From: Pseudomonas sp. JUb42
Lineage (GTDB): Bacteria > Pseudomonadota > Gammaproteobacteria > Pseudomonadales > Pseudomonadaceae
Reading direction: 5' to 3'
NCBI RefSeq assembly: GCF_024807945.1
Contig: NZ_JANUFD010000008.1
Coordinates: forward strand, 124,001 to 188,000
DNA length: 64,000 bases
The position numbers and the translations under genes are program-made. Position 1 is the stretch's first letter. Every line of letters starts with the position of its first letter. The notes below the pieces were generated by a model, which did not search any database, was not told the origin of the DNA, and worked only from the letters and a program-made list of their open reading frames with translations. This document shows, in pieces, positions 33,608 to 42,641 of the stretch.

Positions 33608-34279
33608 TCAGTTTCCTTGAACGGTTAAAAAGTAGTCGCGACCTTCGACCTGACCGCGCCGCAGCGGGTTCCGCGTACAAAAGGCGGCGTGGTCGGCGTC
33701 GACGAAGCGGTACATCAGGTGTTCGTCGCGGCCTGCGGGGATGCCCAGGCGGGTGGTCTGGATAATGGCTGTCGGCATGAGCCCGACATCCTCGACGTAC
33801 AGTCGCTGCAGATCAAAGCGCCGGGCGTCCCAGTCCGGGACCTTCAGGCCCAGGGCCTTGCACAGCAGCGTCTGGCCGGCACACAGGCGTTGCGGCGTAC
33901 GCATTGCGCCGCTGGCGTCGGGGTTGTTCAGTTGCATCTGCGCCAGGCTGTTGGCATCTGACAGGGCGTCGAGCCAAGGGTAGGCGGATTTGATCAGCAC
34001 GGCATTGCCCGGTCCTTCGGCGCTGAAGTTCAACGAATCGCCTCCCCGGGAGTAGTACATATAGATGTGGCCGCCGTCGAGAAACAGCGCCCTGCGTTTT
34101 TCGGTATAGCCCAGTGAGGCGTGACTGCCACGTTCGGCGCAGTAATAGGCCTCGGTTTCGATGATGCGTGCCGACAGCCACAGCTCGCCGACCTTATGCC
34201 GGATGATCTTGCCCAACAGACCCCGGGCAAGGATCTGGGCATCGCGGTTGAAGAACTCATCGGGGAGAGCGTTGGGCAT
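33608..34279 (-). CDS. mpg: 3-methyladenine DNA glycosylase of the AAG/Mpg type
   Basis: A 223-residue base-excision enzyme of the alkyladenine glycosylase family. ARGLLGKIIRHKVGELWLSARIIETEAY (about 17-44) carries the conserved E-T-E-A-Y region with the catalytic Glu. HIYMYYSRGGDSLNF and the RTPQRLCAG stretch also fit. It removes alkylated purines from DNA. ATG 34279 is chosen because family similarity begins with LPDEFFNRDAQILARGLLG; the frame is open for 43 more codons upstream. It starts 3 bases upstream of the DedA-PAP2 gene end in a two-gene arrangement and is divergent from proA. Confidence 0.88.
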   Translation of the reverse strand: MPNALPDEFFNRDAQILARGLLGKIIRHKVGELWLSARIIETEAYYCAERGSHASLGYTEKRRALFLDGGHIYMYYSRGGDSLNFSAEGPGNAVLIKSAYPWLDALSDANSLAQMQLNNPDASGAMRTPQRLCAGQTLLCKALGLKVPDWDARRFDLQRLYVEDVGLMPTAIIQTTRLGIPAGRDEHLMYRFVDADHAAFCTRNPLRRGQVEGRDYFLTVQGN

Positions 34280-34418
34280 GGCGGGCGCTGCCTGGGCGGA
34301 CGGGATCGCGATCTTACCAAGGGTCGTCTTAATTGCAGCTGAATCGCGCCGCGACATGCTTTTACAAGTTGTTTCGACCATCCGCCTGTCTGCGCTGTCG
34401 TTAGTCACGCTTGACAGC

Positions 34419-34424
34419 TATAAT
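34419..34424 (+). promoter_or_regulatory. -10 element for proA
   Basis: An exact TATAAT 35 bases before the proA start codon. No good -35 is visible at 17 bases; a TTGACA at 34411 is too close to act with it. Confidence 0.4.
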
Positions 34425-34459
34425 CCGCCGCTTTCCTCTTTGCCAAGACCTCTGAGACC

Positions 34460-35734
34460 ATGACTGAGTCCGTTCTTGACTACATGACCCGTCTGGGCCG
34501 TGCTGCCCGCGAGGCTTCCCGCGTCATCGGCCGTGCCAGCACTGCGCAGAAAAACCGCGCCCTGCTCGCCACCGCTGCCGCCCTGGATGCAGCCCGTGAG
34601 CAGTTGTCTGCCGCCAACGAGCAGGACTTGGCCGCCGGTCGCGCCAATGGCCTTGAAGCGGCCATGCTGGAACGCCTGAGCCTGACCCCCGTGCGCATCG
34701 ACAAGATGATCGAAGGGCTGCGTCAGGTGGCGAACCTGCCGGACCCGATCGGCTCGATCCGCGACATGAATTTCCAGCCCTCCGGTATCCAGGTCGGCAA
34801 GATGCGCGTGCCTCTGGGCGTGGTCGGGATCATCTATGAGTCGCGTCCGAACGTAACCATTGATGCAGCGAGCCTGTGCCTGAAGTCGGGCAACGCCACT
34901 ATCCTGCGTGGCGGCTCCGAGGCGATTCACTCCAATCGCGCCATCGCCGCCTGCATCGAGCGCGGTCTGGCCGACGCCGGCCTGCCGCCTGCGGTGGTGC
35001 AAGTAGTCGAGACCACCGATCGCGCGGCGGTCGGCGCGCTGATCACCATGCCCGAATACGTCGACGTTATCGTCCCGCGTGGCGGCAAGGGCCTGATCGA
35101 GCGCGTCAGCCGTGATGCCCGCGTGCCGGTGATCAAGCACCTGGACGGTATCTGCCACGTTTACGTCAGCGCCCATGCCGACCTGAGCAGCGCCCAGCGC
35201 ATCTGCTTCAACGCCAAGACTTACCGCTACGGTATCTGCGGGGCCATGGAGACCCTGCTGGTGGACCAGACCATCGCGCCGGACTTCCTGCCGCAGATGG
35301 CCGCCCAGTTCCGCGAAAAAGGCGTCGAACTACGCGGTTGCGAGCGTACCCGGGACATCATCGATGTGATCCCGGCGACTGAAGAGGACTGGCACACCGA
35401 GTACCTGGACGCGATCCTGTCGATCCGCATCGTCACCGGTCTCGACCAGGCTATCGAACATATCAATCACTATGGTTCGCACCACAGTGACGCCATTGTC
35501 TCCGACCATCAGGCCCAGACTCGCCGTTTCATGGCTGAAGTCGACTCCAGTTCGGTGATGATCAACGCCCCGACCAGCTTTGCCGACGGTTTTGAATACG
35601 GCCTGGGTGCCGAGATCGGCATTTCTACTGATAAGCTGCACGCCCGCGGCCCGGTAGGGCTCGAAGGCCTGACCTGCGAGAAGTACATCGTCATCGGCGA
35701 TGGCCAGCAGTTGCGCGGACAGGAGCCAGCCTGA
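34460..35734 (+). CDS. proA: Gamma-glutamyl phosphate reductase
   Basis: A 424-residue NADPH-dependent enzyme of the aldehyde dehydrogenase superfamily that reduces gamma-glutamyl phosphate to the semialdehyde in proline synthesis. The signature VPLGVVGIIYESRPNVT (about 116-132), the LRGGSEAIHSN stretch and the catalytic Cys in KTYRYGICGAMETLL are present. DSSSVMINAPTSFADGFEYGLGAEIGIST is the typical C-terminal region. It heads the proA-nadD-rsfS-rlmH series; the nadD start follows by 1 base. Confidence 0.97.
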   Translation: MTESVLDYMTRLGRAAREASRVIGRASTAQKNRALLATAAALDAAREQLSAANEQDLAAGRANGLEAAMLERLSLTPVRIDKMIEGLRQVANLPDPIGSIRDMNFQPSGIQVGKMRVPLGVVGIIYESRPNVTIDAASLCLKSGNATILRGGSEAIHSNRAIAACIERGLADAGLPPAVVQVVETTDRAAVGALITMPEYVDVIVPRGGKGLIERVSRDARVPVIKHLDGICHVYVSAHADLSSAQRICFNAKTYRYGICGAMETLLVDQTIAPDFLPQMAAQFREKGVELRGCERTRDIIDVIPATEEDWHTEYLDAILSIRIVTGLDQAIEHINHYGSHHSDAIVSDHQAQTRRFMAEVDSSSVMINAPTSFADGFEYGLGAEIGISTDKLHARGPVGLEGLTCEKYIVIGDGQQLRGQEPA

Positions 35735-35735
35735 C

Positions 35736-36410
35736 TTGAGCGAGCCCGGAAAGCCCCGACGCATTGGCATGCTCGGTGGCACCTTTGATCCGGTGCATAT
35801 CGGACACCTGCGGGGCGCGCTGGAAGTGGCAGCCCTGCTTGAACTCGATGAGTTGCGCCTGACGCCCAGCGCCCGGCCACCTCATCGGGATACCCCCAGC
35901 GTTTCGGCGCAGGACCGTCTGGCGATGGTCCAGTGCGCAGTCGCCGGGGTTGCACCGCTGACGGTGGATGATCGCGAACTGCTTCGCGACAAGCCGTCGT
36001 ACACCATCGACACCCTGGAATCGATGCGGGCCGAGTTGGCCGCAGAGGACCAGTTATTCCTGTTGCTGGGTTGGGACGCCTTTTGCGGGCTGCCGACCTG
36101 GCATCGTTGGGAAGCCCTGCTGGAGCACTGCCATATCGTGGTGTTGCAGCGCCCGGACGCCGACAGCGAGTCGCCCGACGCCATGCGCAACCTGCTGGCG
36201 GCGCGCGCCGTCAGCGATCCGAAGGCCCTCAAAGGGCCGGGCGGACACATTACATTCGTCTGGCAGACGCCGCTTTCGGTGTCTGCCACCCAGATCCGCC
36301 AACTGCTGGCCAGCGGTAAGTCGGTACGTTTTCTGGTGCCAGACGCGGTACTGGCCTACATCGATGCACACGGGCTGTACCGTGCGCCGAACACTGATGG
36401 GACGACCTGA
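35736..36410 (+). CDS. nadD: Nicotinate-nucleotide adenylyltransferase
   Basis: A 224-residue nucleotidyltransferase that forms deamido-NAD from nicotinate mononucleotide and ATP. GGTFDPVHIGHL (about 15-26) is the N-terminal phosphate-binding motif and SATQIR near the C-terminus is the second. The start is taken as TTG 35736 because AGGAG (35721-35725) is positioned for it and the frame has no ATG before RIGMLGG; ATG 35769 would cut into the fold. It overlaps nothing but follows proA immediately, so it is in the same operon. Confidence 0.93.
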   Translation: MSEPGKPRRIGMLGGTFDPVHIGHLRGALEVAALLELDELRLTPSARPPHRDTPSVSAQDRLAMVQCAVAGVAPLTVDDRELLRDKPSYTIDTLESMRAELAAEDQLFLLLGWDAFCGLPTWHRWEALLEHCHIVVLQRPDADSESPDAMRNLLAARAVSDPKALKGPGGHITFVWQTPLSVSATQIRQLLASGKSVRFLVPDAVLAYIDAHGLYRAPNTDGTT

Positions 36411-36468
36411 GTACGCTTTTTCGACTAGCGTTCAGGCTTTCCACATAAATGAGTTGAATGAGTTTTAT

Positions 36469-36861
36469 ATGACAAAGCAAAAAATCTCCGTTTCCGGCGA
36501 AGAGCTGGTTGAACTGACCAAAGCAGCCCTGGAAGACGTCAAGGCCCAGGACATCCTGGTCATCGACGTCAAGGACAAGCACAGCCTGACCGACTACATG
36601 GTCATCGCTACCGGTACCTCGAATCGCCAGATCAACGCGATGCTCGATAAGGTCCGCGAGAACGTCAAAGCCAAGGGCGCACAGCCTCTGGGCGAAGAAG
36701 GCAAGGGCGAAAGCGACTGGGTCCTGCTGGACCTGGGCGACGTCATCGTGCACATGATGACCGCTGCGGCACGTCAGTTTTACGACCTGGAACGCCTGTG
36801 GCAGGGTGCTGAGCAGAGCCGTGCAGCCAGCGGTGCGCACCACACTCCTGGTAACGAATAA
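36469..36861 (+). CDS. rsfS: Ribosome silencing factor RsfS
   Basis: A 130-residue protein of the RsfS/YbeB/Iojap family that binds ribosomal protein L14 and blocks subunit joining in starvation. Conserved: ALEDVKAQDILVIDVKDKHSLTDYMVIATGTSNRQ (about 20-54) and GESDWVLLDLGDVIVHMMT (about 80-98), including the DWVLLDLGDVIVH signature. The short polar tail (AEQSRAASGAHHTPGNE) is species-specific. It lies between nadD and rlmH, the usual bacterial order. Confidence 0.96.
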   Translation: MTKQKISVSGEELVELTKAALEDVKAQDILVIDVKDKHSLTDYMVIATGTSNRQINAMLDKVRENVKAKGAQPLGEEGKGESDWVLLDLGDVIVHMMTAAARQFYDLERLWQGAEQSRAASGAHHTPGNE

Positions 36862-36872
36862 GGCATACGACC

Positions 36873-37340
36873 GTGCGACTGCGTCTGATCGCCGTCGGCT
36901 CCCGCATGCCCAAATGGGTGGAAGAAGGCTGGCATGAATATGCCAAGCGTCTGCCATCCGAGCTGGCGCTGGACCTGGTGGAAATTCCGCTCAATACCCG
37001 TGGCAAGAACGCCGACGTGGCCCGCCTGATCCGTCAGGAAGGCGAAGCCATGCTGGCCAAGGTGCAACCGGGTGAGCGGATCGTCACGCTTGAAGTCAAC
37101 GGCAAGCCCTGGAGCACCGAGCAGCTGGCGGCGGAACTCGACCGCTGGCGCCTGGATTCGCGTACGGTCAACCTGATGGTCGGCGGCCCCGAAGGGCTGG
37201 CGCCGGAAGTCTGTGCCCGCAGTGAACAGCGCTGGTCGTTGTCGCCGCTGACCCTGCCGCATCCGCTGGTACGCATTCTGATCGGCGAACAGATCTATCG
37301 TGCCTGGACCGTTCTGTCCGGGCACCCCTATCACAAATAG
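36873..37340 (+). CDS. rlmH: 23S rRNA pseudouridine-1915 N3-methyltransferase RlmH
   Basis: A 155-residue SPOUT methyltransferase, the normal family length, acting on pseudouridine 1915 in helix 69 of 23S rRNA of whole ribosomes. MRLRLIAVGSRMPKWVEEGW at the N-terminus, the LMVGGPEGL knot motif (about 107-115) and the C-terminal RILIGEQIYRAWTVLSGHPYHK are diagnostic. The start may be the GTG at 36873. It follows rsfS by 11 bases. Confidence 0.97.
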   Translation: MRLRLIAVGSRMPKWVEEGWHEYAKRLPSELALDLVEIPLNTRGKNADVARLIRQEGEAMLAKVQPGERIVTLEVNGKPWSTEQLAAELDRWRLDSRTVNLMVGGPEGLAPEVCARSEQRWSLSPLTLPHPLVRILIGEQIYRAWTVLSGHPYHK

Positions 37341-37358
37341 CCTGCGTACCTCGCCGAA

Positions 37359-39254
37359 ATGTCTCAGCCGATCCGCCTAAAAGACCATGAGAAAGACGCC
37401 CGTCTGGTGCGCGGCCGGGTCGTGGTCGGTGCAGTGGCCGTGGTGGTGCTGGTCTGCGTGCTGATTGCGCGGCTGTATTTCCTTCAGGTCATTCAGTACG
37501 ACTATCACTCCACGCTGTCGGAGAACAATCGGGTGCATGTGCAGCCGATTCCGCCCAGCCGTGGCCTGATCTACGACCGCAACGGCGTGGTGATCGCGGA
37601 TAACCGGCCCAGTTTCAGCCTGAGCATGACCCGCGAGCGTTCCGGCGACTGGGCGCAGATTCTCGATACCATCGTTGAAGTACTGGAGCTGACCCCGGAC
37701 GACCGGATCATTTTCGAGAAGCGCATGAAGCAGGGGCGTCGGCCATTCGAGCCGGTGCCGATTCTGTTCGAGCTGACCGAGGAGCAAATCGCCCGCATCG
37801 CCGTTAACCAGTTCCGCCTGCCCGGCGTGGAGGTGGTGGCGCAATTGGTTCGGCATTACCCGCAAGGCGCGCATTTCGCGCATTCTGTCGGCTATATGGG
37901 GCGAATTGCCGAGAAAGAGCTGAAAAGTCTCGATCCGGTCAATTACAGCGGCACCCACCATATCGGCAAGACCGGTGTCGAACGTTTCTACGAAGACGAG
38001 CTGCATGGTCAGGTCGGCTACGAAGAAGTCGAGACCAACGCCCGTGGCCGCGTGCTACGGGTGCTCAAACGGACCGACCCGGTGCCGGGCAAGGACATCG
38101 TGCTGAGCCTGGACATCAAGTTGCAGGAAGCCGCCGAGAAAGCGCTGGACGGGCGGCGTGGTGCCATCGTGGCCATGGATCCGGCCACTGGCGAAGTACT
38201 GGCCATGGTCAGTGCGCCAAGCTTCGACCCCAACCTGTTCGTCACCGGCATCAGCTTCAAAGCCTACGCCGAACTGCGTGATTCCATCGACCGTCCACTG
38301 TTCAACCGCGTGCTGCGCGGCCTGTATCCGCCCGGCTCGACGATCAAGCCGGTGGTGGCGATTGCCGGTCTGGACAGCGGCGTGGTGACGGCCCAGACCC
38401 GGGTGTTCGACCCCGGCTACTACATGCTGCCCAACTACGATCACAAATATCGCAATTGGAACCGCACCGGCGATGGCTATGTGGATCTGGACACCGCGAT
38501 CATGCGGTCCAACGACACCTACTTCTATGATCTGGCCCACAAGCTGGGCATCGACCGTCTGGCCAACTACATGAACAAGTTCGGCATCGGCCAGAAGGTC
38601 TCGCTGGATATGTTCGAAGAGTCCCCCGGGCTGATGCCGTCGCGGGACTGGAAGCGCATTACCCGGCGCCAGGCCTGGTTCCCCGGCGAAACTCTGATCC
38701 TCGGGATCGGCCAGGGCTATATGCAGGTCACGCCGCTGCAACTGGCCCAGGCCACGACGCTGGTGGCCAACAAGGGCATCTGGAACCGGCCGCATCTGGC
38801 CAAGACCATCGACGGTGTGCCGCCGGTTGACCCGAACCCGATGCCCAACGTGGTGCTGCACGACCCGACGTCGTGGGACAAGGTCAATCATGGTATGCAG
38901 CAAGTAATGCACGGCGCCCGGGGCACCGCGCGCAAGGCGTCCATCGGTGCGCAATATCGCATTGCCGGCAAGAGCGGTACAGCCCAGGTCGTGGCCATCA
39001 AGCAGGGTGAGAAGTACGACCGTTCCAAGGTTCAGGAACGTCATCGCGACCACGCCCTGTTCGTCGGCTTTGCCCCGGCCGATGCGCCGAAAATCGTCGT
39101 TGCAGTGATGCTGGAGAACGGCGAGGCCGGTTCCGGCGTCGCTGCACCCGTGGTCCGCCAGGTGATGGATGCCTGGTTGCTGGGCCCGGACGGCTTGCTC
39201 AAGCCTGAGTACGCCAGCTCTGCCAATCCGGAGGCTGCGGCCCGTGAAGAGTAA
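37359..39254 (+). CDS. mrdA: Penicillin-binding protein 2 (elongasome transpeptidase)
   Basis: A 631-residue class B penicillin-binding protein that cross-links peptidoglycan during lateral growth with RodA. One N-terminal membrane segment (about 24-44), a dimerisation domain, then the transpeptidase domain. The active-site serine is Ser327 in STIK, the second motif is SND in IMRSNDTYFY, and the third is KSGTAQ near residue 537. The start ATG follows the rlmH stop by 18 bases. Its 3' end overlaps the rodA start by 11 bases. Confidence 0.97.
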   Translation: MSQPIRLKDHEKDARLVRGRVVVGAVAVVVLVCVLIARLYFLQVIQYDYHSTLSENNRVHVQPIPPSRGLIYDRNGVVIADNRPSFSLSMTRERSGDWAQILDTIVEVLELTPDDRIIFEKRMKQGRRPFEPVPILFELTEEQIARIAVNQFRLPGVEVVAQLVRHYPQGAHFAHSVGYMGRIAEKELKSLDPVNYSGTHHIGKTGVERFYEDELHGQVGYEEVETNARGRVLRVLKRTDPVPGKDIVLSLDIKLQEAAEKALDGRRGAIVAMDPATGEVLAMVSAPSFDPNLFVTGISFKAYAELRDSIDRPLFNRVLRGLYPPGSTIKPVVAIAGLDSGVVTAQTRVFDPGYYMLPNYDHKYRNWNRTGDGYVDLDTAIMRSNDTYFYDLAHKLGIDRLANYMNKFGIGQKVSLDMFEESPGLMPSRDWKRITRRQAWFPGETLILGIGQGYMQVTPLQLAQATTLVANKGIWNRPHLAKTIDGVPPVDPNPMPNVVLHDPTSWDKVNHGMQQVMHGARGTARKASIGAQYRIAGKSGTAQVVAIKQGEKYDRSKVQERHRDHALFVGFAPADAPKIVVAVMLENGEAGSGVAAPVVRQVMDAWLLGPDGLLKPEYASSANPEAAAREE

Positions 39255-40389
39255 TTTCGATCGCATCCTTTCCAGCGATGACGTGATGCGGCGTCGCGCG
39301 ACTTTCCTGCAGCGCATCCATCTCGATGGCCCGCTGTTGATCCTGCTGCTGACTTTGGCGGCGGGCAGCCTGTTCGTCCTGTACTCGGCCAGCGGCAAGA
39401 ACTGGGACCTGCTGATCAAGCAGGCCAGCTCGTTCGGTATCGGTCTGGTGGCAATGGTCACCATCGCCCAGCTCGAACCGCGCTTCATGGCGCGCTGGGT
39501 GCCGGTCCTGTATGTGATCGGCGTGCTGTTGCTGGTGGTGGTGGACGTAATGGGTCACAACGCCATGGGCGCGACGCGCTGGATCAACATTCCCGGAGTG
39601 ATCCGCTTCCAGCCCTCGGAATTCCTCAAGATCATCATGCCGGCGACCATTGCCTGGTACCTGTCCAAGCGGACCCTGCCGCCGCATCTCAAGCACGTAG
39701 TGCTGAGCCTGGGGCTGATCGGCGTGCCGTTCATCCTGATTGTGCGTCAGCCCGACCTGGGCACTTCGCTGCTGATTCTCGCTTCGGGGACCTTCGTGCT
39801 GTTCATGGCCGGCCTGCGCTGGCGCTGGATCATCAGTGTGATCGCCGCTGCGGTGCCGGTGGCCGTGGGCATGTGGTTCTTCATCATGCACGACTACCAG
39901 AAGCAACGGATCCTGACTTTCCTCGACCCGGAGAGCGACCCGTTGGGCACCGGCTGGAACATCATCCAGTCCAAGGCAGCCATCGGTTCGGGCGGGGTTT
40001 TCGGCAAGGGCTGGCTGCTGGGCACCCAGTCGCACCTGGACTTCCTGCCGGAAAGCCACACCGACTTCATCATCGCGGTACTGGGCGAGGAGTTCGGTCT
40101 GGTCGGCATCTGCGCCTTGCTGGTGATCTACGTCATGCTGATAGGCCGTGGCCTGATGATCACCGCCCAGGCCCAGACGCTGTTCGGAAAATTGCTCGCC
40201 GGCAGCCTGACCATGACGTTTTTTGTTTACGTTTTCGTCAACATCGGTATGGTCAGTGGCCTGCTGCCGGTGGTGGGCGTGCCCTTGCCCTTCATTAGTT
40301 ATGGAGGAACTTCGCTGGTGACACTGCTGTCAGCGTTTGGGGTTTTGATGTCGATCCATACACATCGTAAGTGGATCGCACAGGTTTGA
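39244..40389 (+). CDS. mrdB: RodA peptidoglycan glycosyltransferase
   Basis: A 381-residue SEDS-family membrane enzyme that polymerises glycan strands for cell elongation with PBP2. Ten or so membrane segments, the RWINIPGVIRFQPSEFLKI region (about 117-135) and GGVFGKGWLLGTQSHLDFLPESHTDFIIAV (about 250-279) with the essential Asp are present, along with the C-terminal LPFISYGGTSLVTLL. GTG 39244 is chosen as the start because it overlaps the end of mrdA and gives the family N-terminus; ATG 39286 is an alternative. Confidence 0.95.
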   Translation: MKSNFDRILSSDDVMRRRATFLQRIHLDGPLLILLLTLAAGSLFVLYSASGKNWDLLIKQASSFGIGLVAMVTIAQLEPRFMARWVPVLYVIGVLLLVVVDVMGHNAMGATRWINIPGVIRFQPSEFLKIIMPATIAWYLSKRTLPPHLKHVVLSLGLIGVPFILIVRQPDLGTSLLILASGTFVLFMAGLRWRWIISVIAAAVPVAVGMWFFIMHDYQKQRILTFLDPESDPLGTGWNIIQSKAAIGSGGVFGKGWLLGTQSHLDFLPESHTDFIIAVLGEEFGLVGICALLVIYVMLIGRGLMITAQAQTLFGKLLAGSLTMTFFVYVFVNIGMVSGLLPVVGVPLPFISYGGTSLVTLLSAFGVLMSIHTHRKWIAQV

Positions 40390-40406
40390 TTAAGGTGAAG
40401 AATTCA

Positions 40407-41417
40407 ATGCGGGAAATGCTCAACCGGGCGGCGCGGTTTGCCCCTCTGGTCGGCCTGGTCGGTATCCTTGGCCCTGCGCAGGACGCAGCGGCCGGGGAAT
40501 ACGAAGGTTCGCCCAAGGTGGCCCAGTTCGTCGGTGAAATGACCCGCGACTACGGCTTTGCCGGCGAACAGCTGATTGATGTGTTCCGCGAGGTCGAGCG
40601 CAAGCAGGCGATTCTCGACGCGATCTCCCGTCCTGCCGAGCGGGTCAAGACGTGGAAGGACTACGGCCCGATGTTCCTCACCAGTGCGCGGATTGCCCGC
40701 GGCGTGGACTTCTGGCGCCAGCACGAGGCGGCCCTGGCCCGTGCCGAGCAGGAATATGGCGTTCCGGCCCAGGTGATCGTGGCGATTATCGGTGTCGAGA
40801 CCTTTTTCGGCCGCAATACCGGCAACTATCGGGTGATGGACGCGCTGTCGACCCTGAGCTTCGACTATCCGCCGCGCGCCGACTTCTTCCGCAAGGAGCT
40901 TCGCGAGTTCCTGCTGCTGGCCCGTGAGCAACAGGTCGATCCGTTGACCATCAAGGGTTCCTACGCTGGTGCCATGGGCCTGCCGCAGTTCATGCCGAGC
41001 AGTTTTCGCGCCTATGCGGTGGATTTCGACGGCGATGGCCACATTAATATCTGGAGCGACCCCGATGACGCCATCGGCAGCGTTGCCAGCTATTTCAAGC
41101 AACATGGCTGGGTCGCGGGCGAACCTGTGGTCAGTCGCGCTACCATACGCGGCGACCGTGCCGAAGAGGGCCTGAGCCCCGGTATCGAGCCAGTAAAGAC
41201 CGTTGGGGAGTTGCGAGCCCTGGGCTGGGCGAGTCATGATGCGCTGCGCGACGACCTGCCGGTCACCGCGTTTCGCCTGGATGGCGACAATGGCCCGGAA
41301 TACTGGATGGGTCTGAAGAATTTCTACGCGATTACGCGATATAACCGCAGCGTGATGTACGCCATGGCCGTGCATCAGCTCTCTGATTTGCTGGTTCAAG
41401 CCCGGGGCGTCAAGTAA
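40407..41417 (+). CDS. sltB1: Membrane-bound lytic murein transglycosylase B family (SltB1)
   Basis: A 336-residue lytic transglycosylase that cleaves peptidoglycan glycan strands to 1,6-anhydro ends. A signal-like N-terminus (residues 1-29, ending QDAAAGE) precedes a GH103 catalytic domain. Catalytic Glu131 is in IIGVETFFGRNTG, and IKGSYAGAMGLPQFMPSSFR and AYAVDFDGDGHINIW are further family motifs. No lipobox is visible, fitting a soluble periplasmic form. ATG 40407 is used; GTG 40395 is the alternative. Overlaps rlpA (TAATG). Confidence 0.92.
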   Translation: MREMLNRAARFAPLVGLVGILGPAQDAAAGEYEGSPKVAQFVGEMTRDYGFAGEQLIDVFREVERKQAILDAISRPAERVKTWKDYGPMFLTSARIARGVDFWRQHEAALARAEQEYGVPAQVIVAIIGVETFFGRNTGNYRVMDALSTLSFDYPPRADFFRKELREFLLLAREQQVDPLTIKGSYAGAMGLPQFMPSSFRAYAVDFDGDGHINIWSDPDDAIGSVASYFKQHGWVAGEPVVSRATIRGDRAEEGLSPGIEPVKTVGELRALGWASHDALRDDLPVTAFRLDGDNGPEYWMGLKNFYAITRYNRSVMYAMAVHQLSDLLVQARGVK

Positions 41418-42430
41418 TGCGATCATTGTCGATTCGCACATCAATCAAGGTTTTGGCCTACGCAGCATTGGGTCTGTTGGTTGTCAGTTGCACCTCCACG
41501 ACCAGTCGTTCGCCGCAGCAGGGTAATGCCATCCGCTCGAAACCGGGCCTGGATATCAACCGTGCCCACAAGGACGGCGCGCCGTGGTGGGATGTCGATG
41601 TCTCGCGTATCCCCGATGCCACGCCAACCCTGCACAACGGCCCGTACAAGGCCAACCCCTATACGGTGCTGGGCAAGACCTATTTCCCGCTGAGCGACTC
41701 CAAGCGCTACGTGGCTTCGGGCACGGCGTCCTGGTATGGCACCAAGTTTCATGGCCAGAACACCGCCAATGGCGAGGTGTATGACCTGTATGGCATGAGC
41801 GCGGCGCACAAGACCCTGCCGCTGCCCAGTTATGTGCGAGTGACCAACCTGGACAACAACCGCAGCGTGATCCTGCGGGTCAACGACCGTGGTCCGTTCT
41901 ACTCCGACCGCATCATCGACCTATCCTACGCCGCGGCGAAAAAACTCGGTTATGCCGAAATCGGCACCGCAAGGGTCAAGGTCGAGGGGATCGATCCGCA
42001 GGAATGGTGGGCCCAGCGTGGTCAGCCAGCGCCGCTACTGGTTGATCAGCCGCAAGTCACGGCCCAGGCTGCCGCGCCGGCCCTGACCGCCTCGACCGGC
42101 ACCATTGAGCAGTACACGCCGCCGCCTCAACAGCACGCGGCACCGGCCGTACCCATCCAGATCGACGCAAAAAAAAACGCTTCAGGACCGCAATCTGGTC
42201 TGTTAGTCCAGGTGGGCGCTTTCGCCAATCCGGACGCTGCGGAACTCCTGAGGTCGAAATTGAGCGCGATGGTGCAAGCGCCAGTATTCGTGAGTTCAAT
42301 AGCACGCAATCAGCAGACGCTCTACCGGGTTCGGATGGGGCCAGTCGGCACGCCGGGTGAAGCCCAGCAGCTGCAGAACAGCGTTCGGTCGGCCAATCTG
42401 GGCCAGGCCAGCGTGATTCCTGCGGAGTAA
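41417..42430 (+). CDS. rlpA: RlpA septal lytic transglycosylase
   Basis: A 337-residue outer-membrane lipoprotein that cleaves stem-peptide-free glycans at the septum. A lipobox places Cys25 (LLVVSC). The double-psi beta-barrel domain (about 95-190) includes the catalytic pair region with AAHKTLPLPSYVRVTNLDN and RVNDRGPFYSDRIIDLSYAAA. A proline- and alanine-rich linker is followed by a C-terminal SPOR domain (about 255-337, LLVQVGAFANPDAAELLRSK) that binds denuded peptidoglycan. It shares one base with the sltB1 stop. Confidence 0.96.
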   Translation: MRSLSIRTSIKVLAYAALGLLVVSCTSTTSRSPQQGNAIRSKPGLDINRAHKDGAPWWDVDVSRIPDATPTLHNGPYKANPYTVLGKTYFPLSDSKRYVASGTASWYGTKFHGQNTANGEVYDLYGMSAAHKTLPLPSYVRVTNLDNNRSVILRVNDRGPFYSDRIIDLSYAAAKKLGYAEIGTARVKVEGIDPQEWWAQRGQPAPLLVDQPQVTAQAAAPALTASTGTIEQYTPPPQQHAAPAVPIQIDAKKNASGPQSGLLVQVGAFANPDAAELLRSKLSAMVQAPVFVSSIARNQQTLYRVRMGPVGTPGEAQQLQNSVRSANLGQASVIPAE

Positions 42431-42641
42431 TTGAAGGTTTTACGGTTGCCTGTCCGACATGAGTTGCCATAAGAGCAAGCGTCACAGGCAACTGTTCACA
42501 GGATCGCCTGTCGAACAGGGGGTCTTGTCAGCCGGGGTAATAGCCTGGCGCCGCAGGTCGCGGAGAGCGCCGACGCTTTCACCGACCTGATCAGCTTTGC
42601 CCGCGAGGGCATGTTTGCCCATTAGCATTTTCGAGAGACGG

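Noticed and set aside
34411..34424. TTGACA plus TATAAT as a promoter for proA
   Set aside because: The two hexamers are only 2 bases apart, so they cannot act together; only the -10 was kept.
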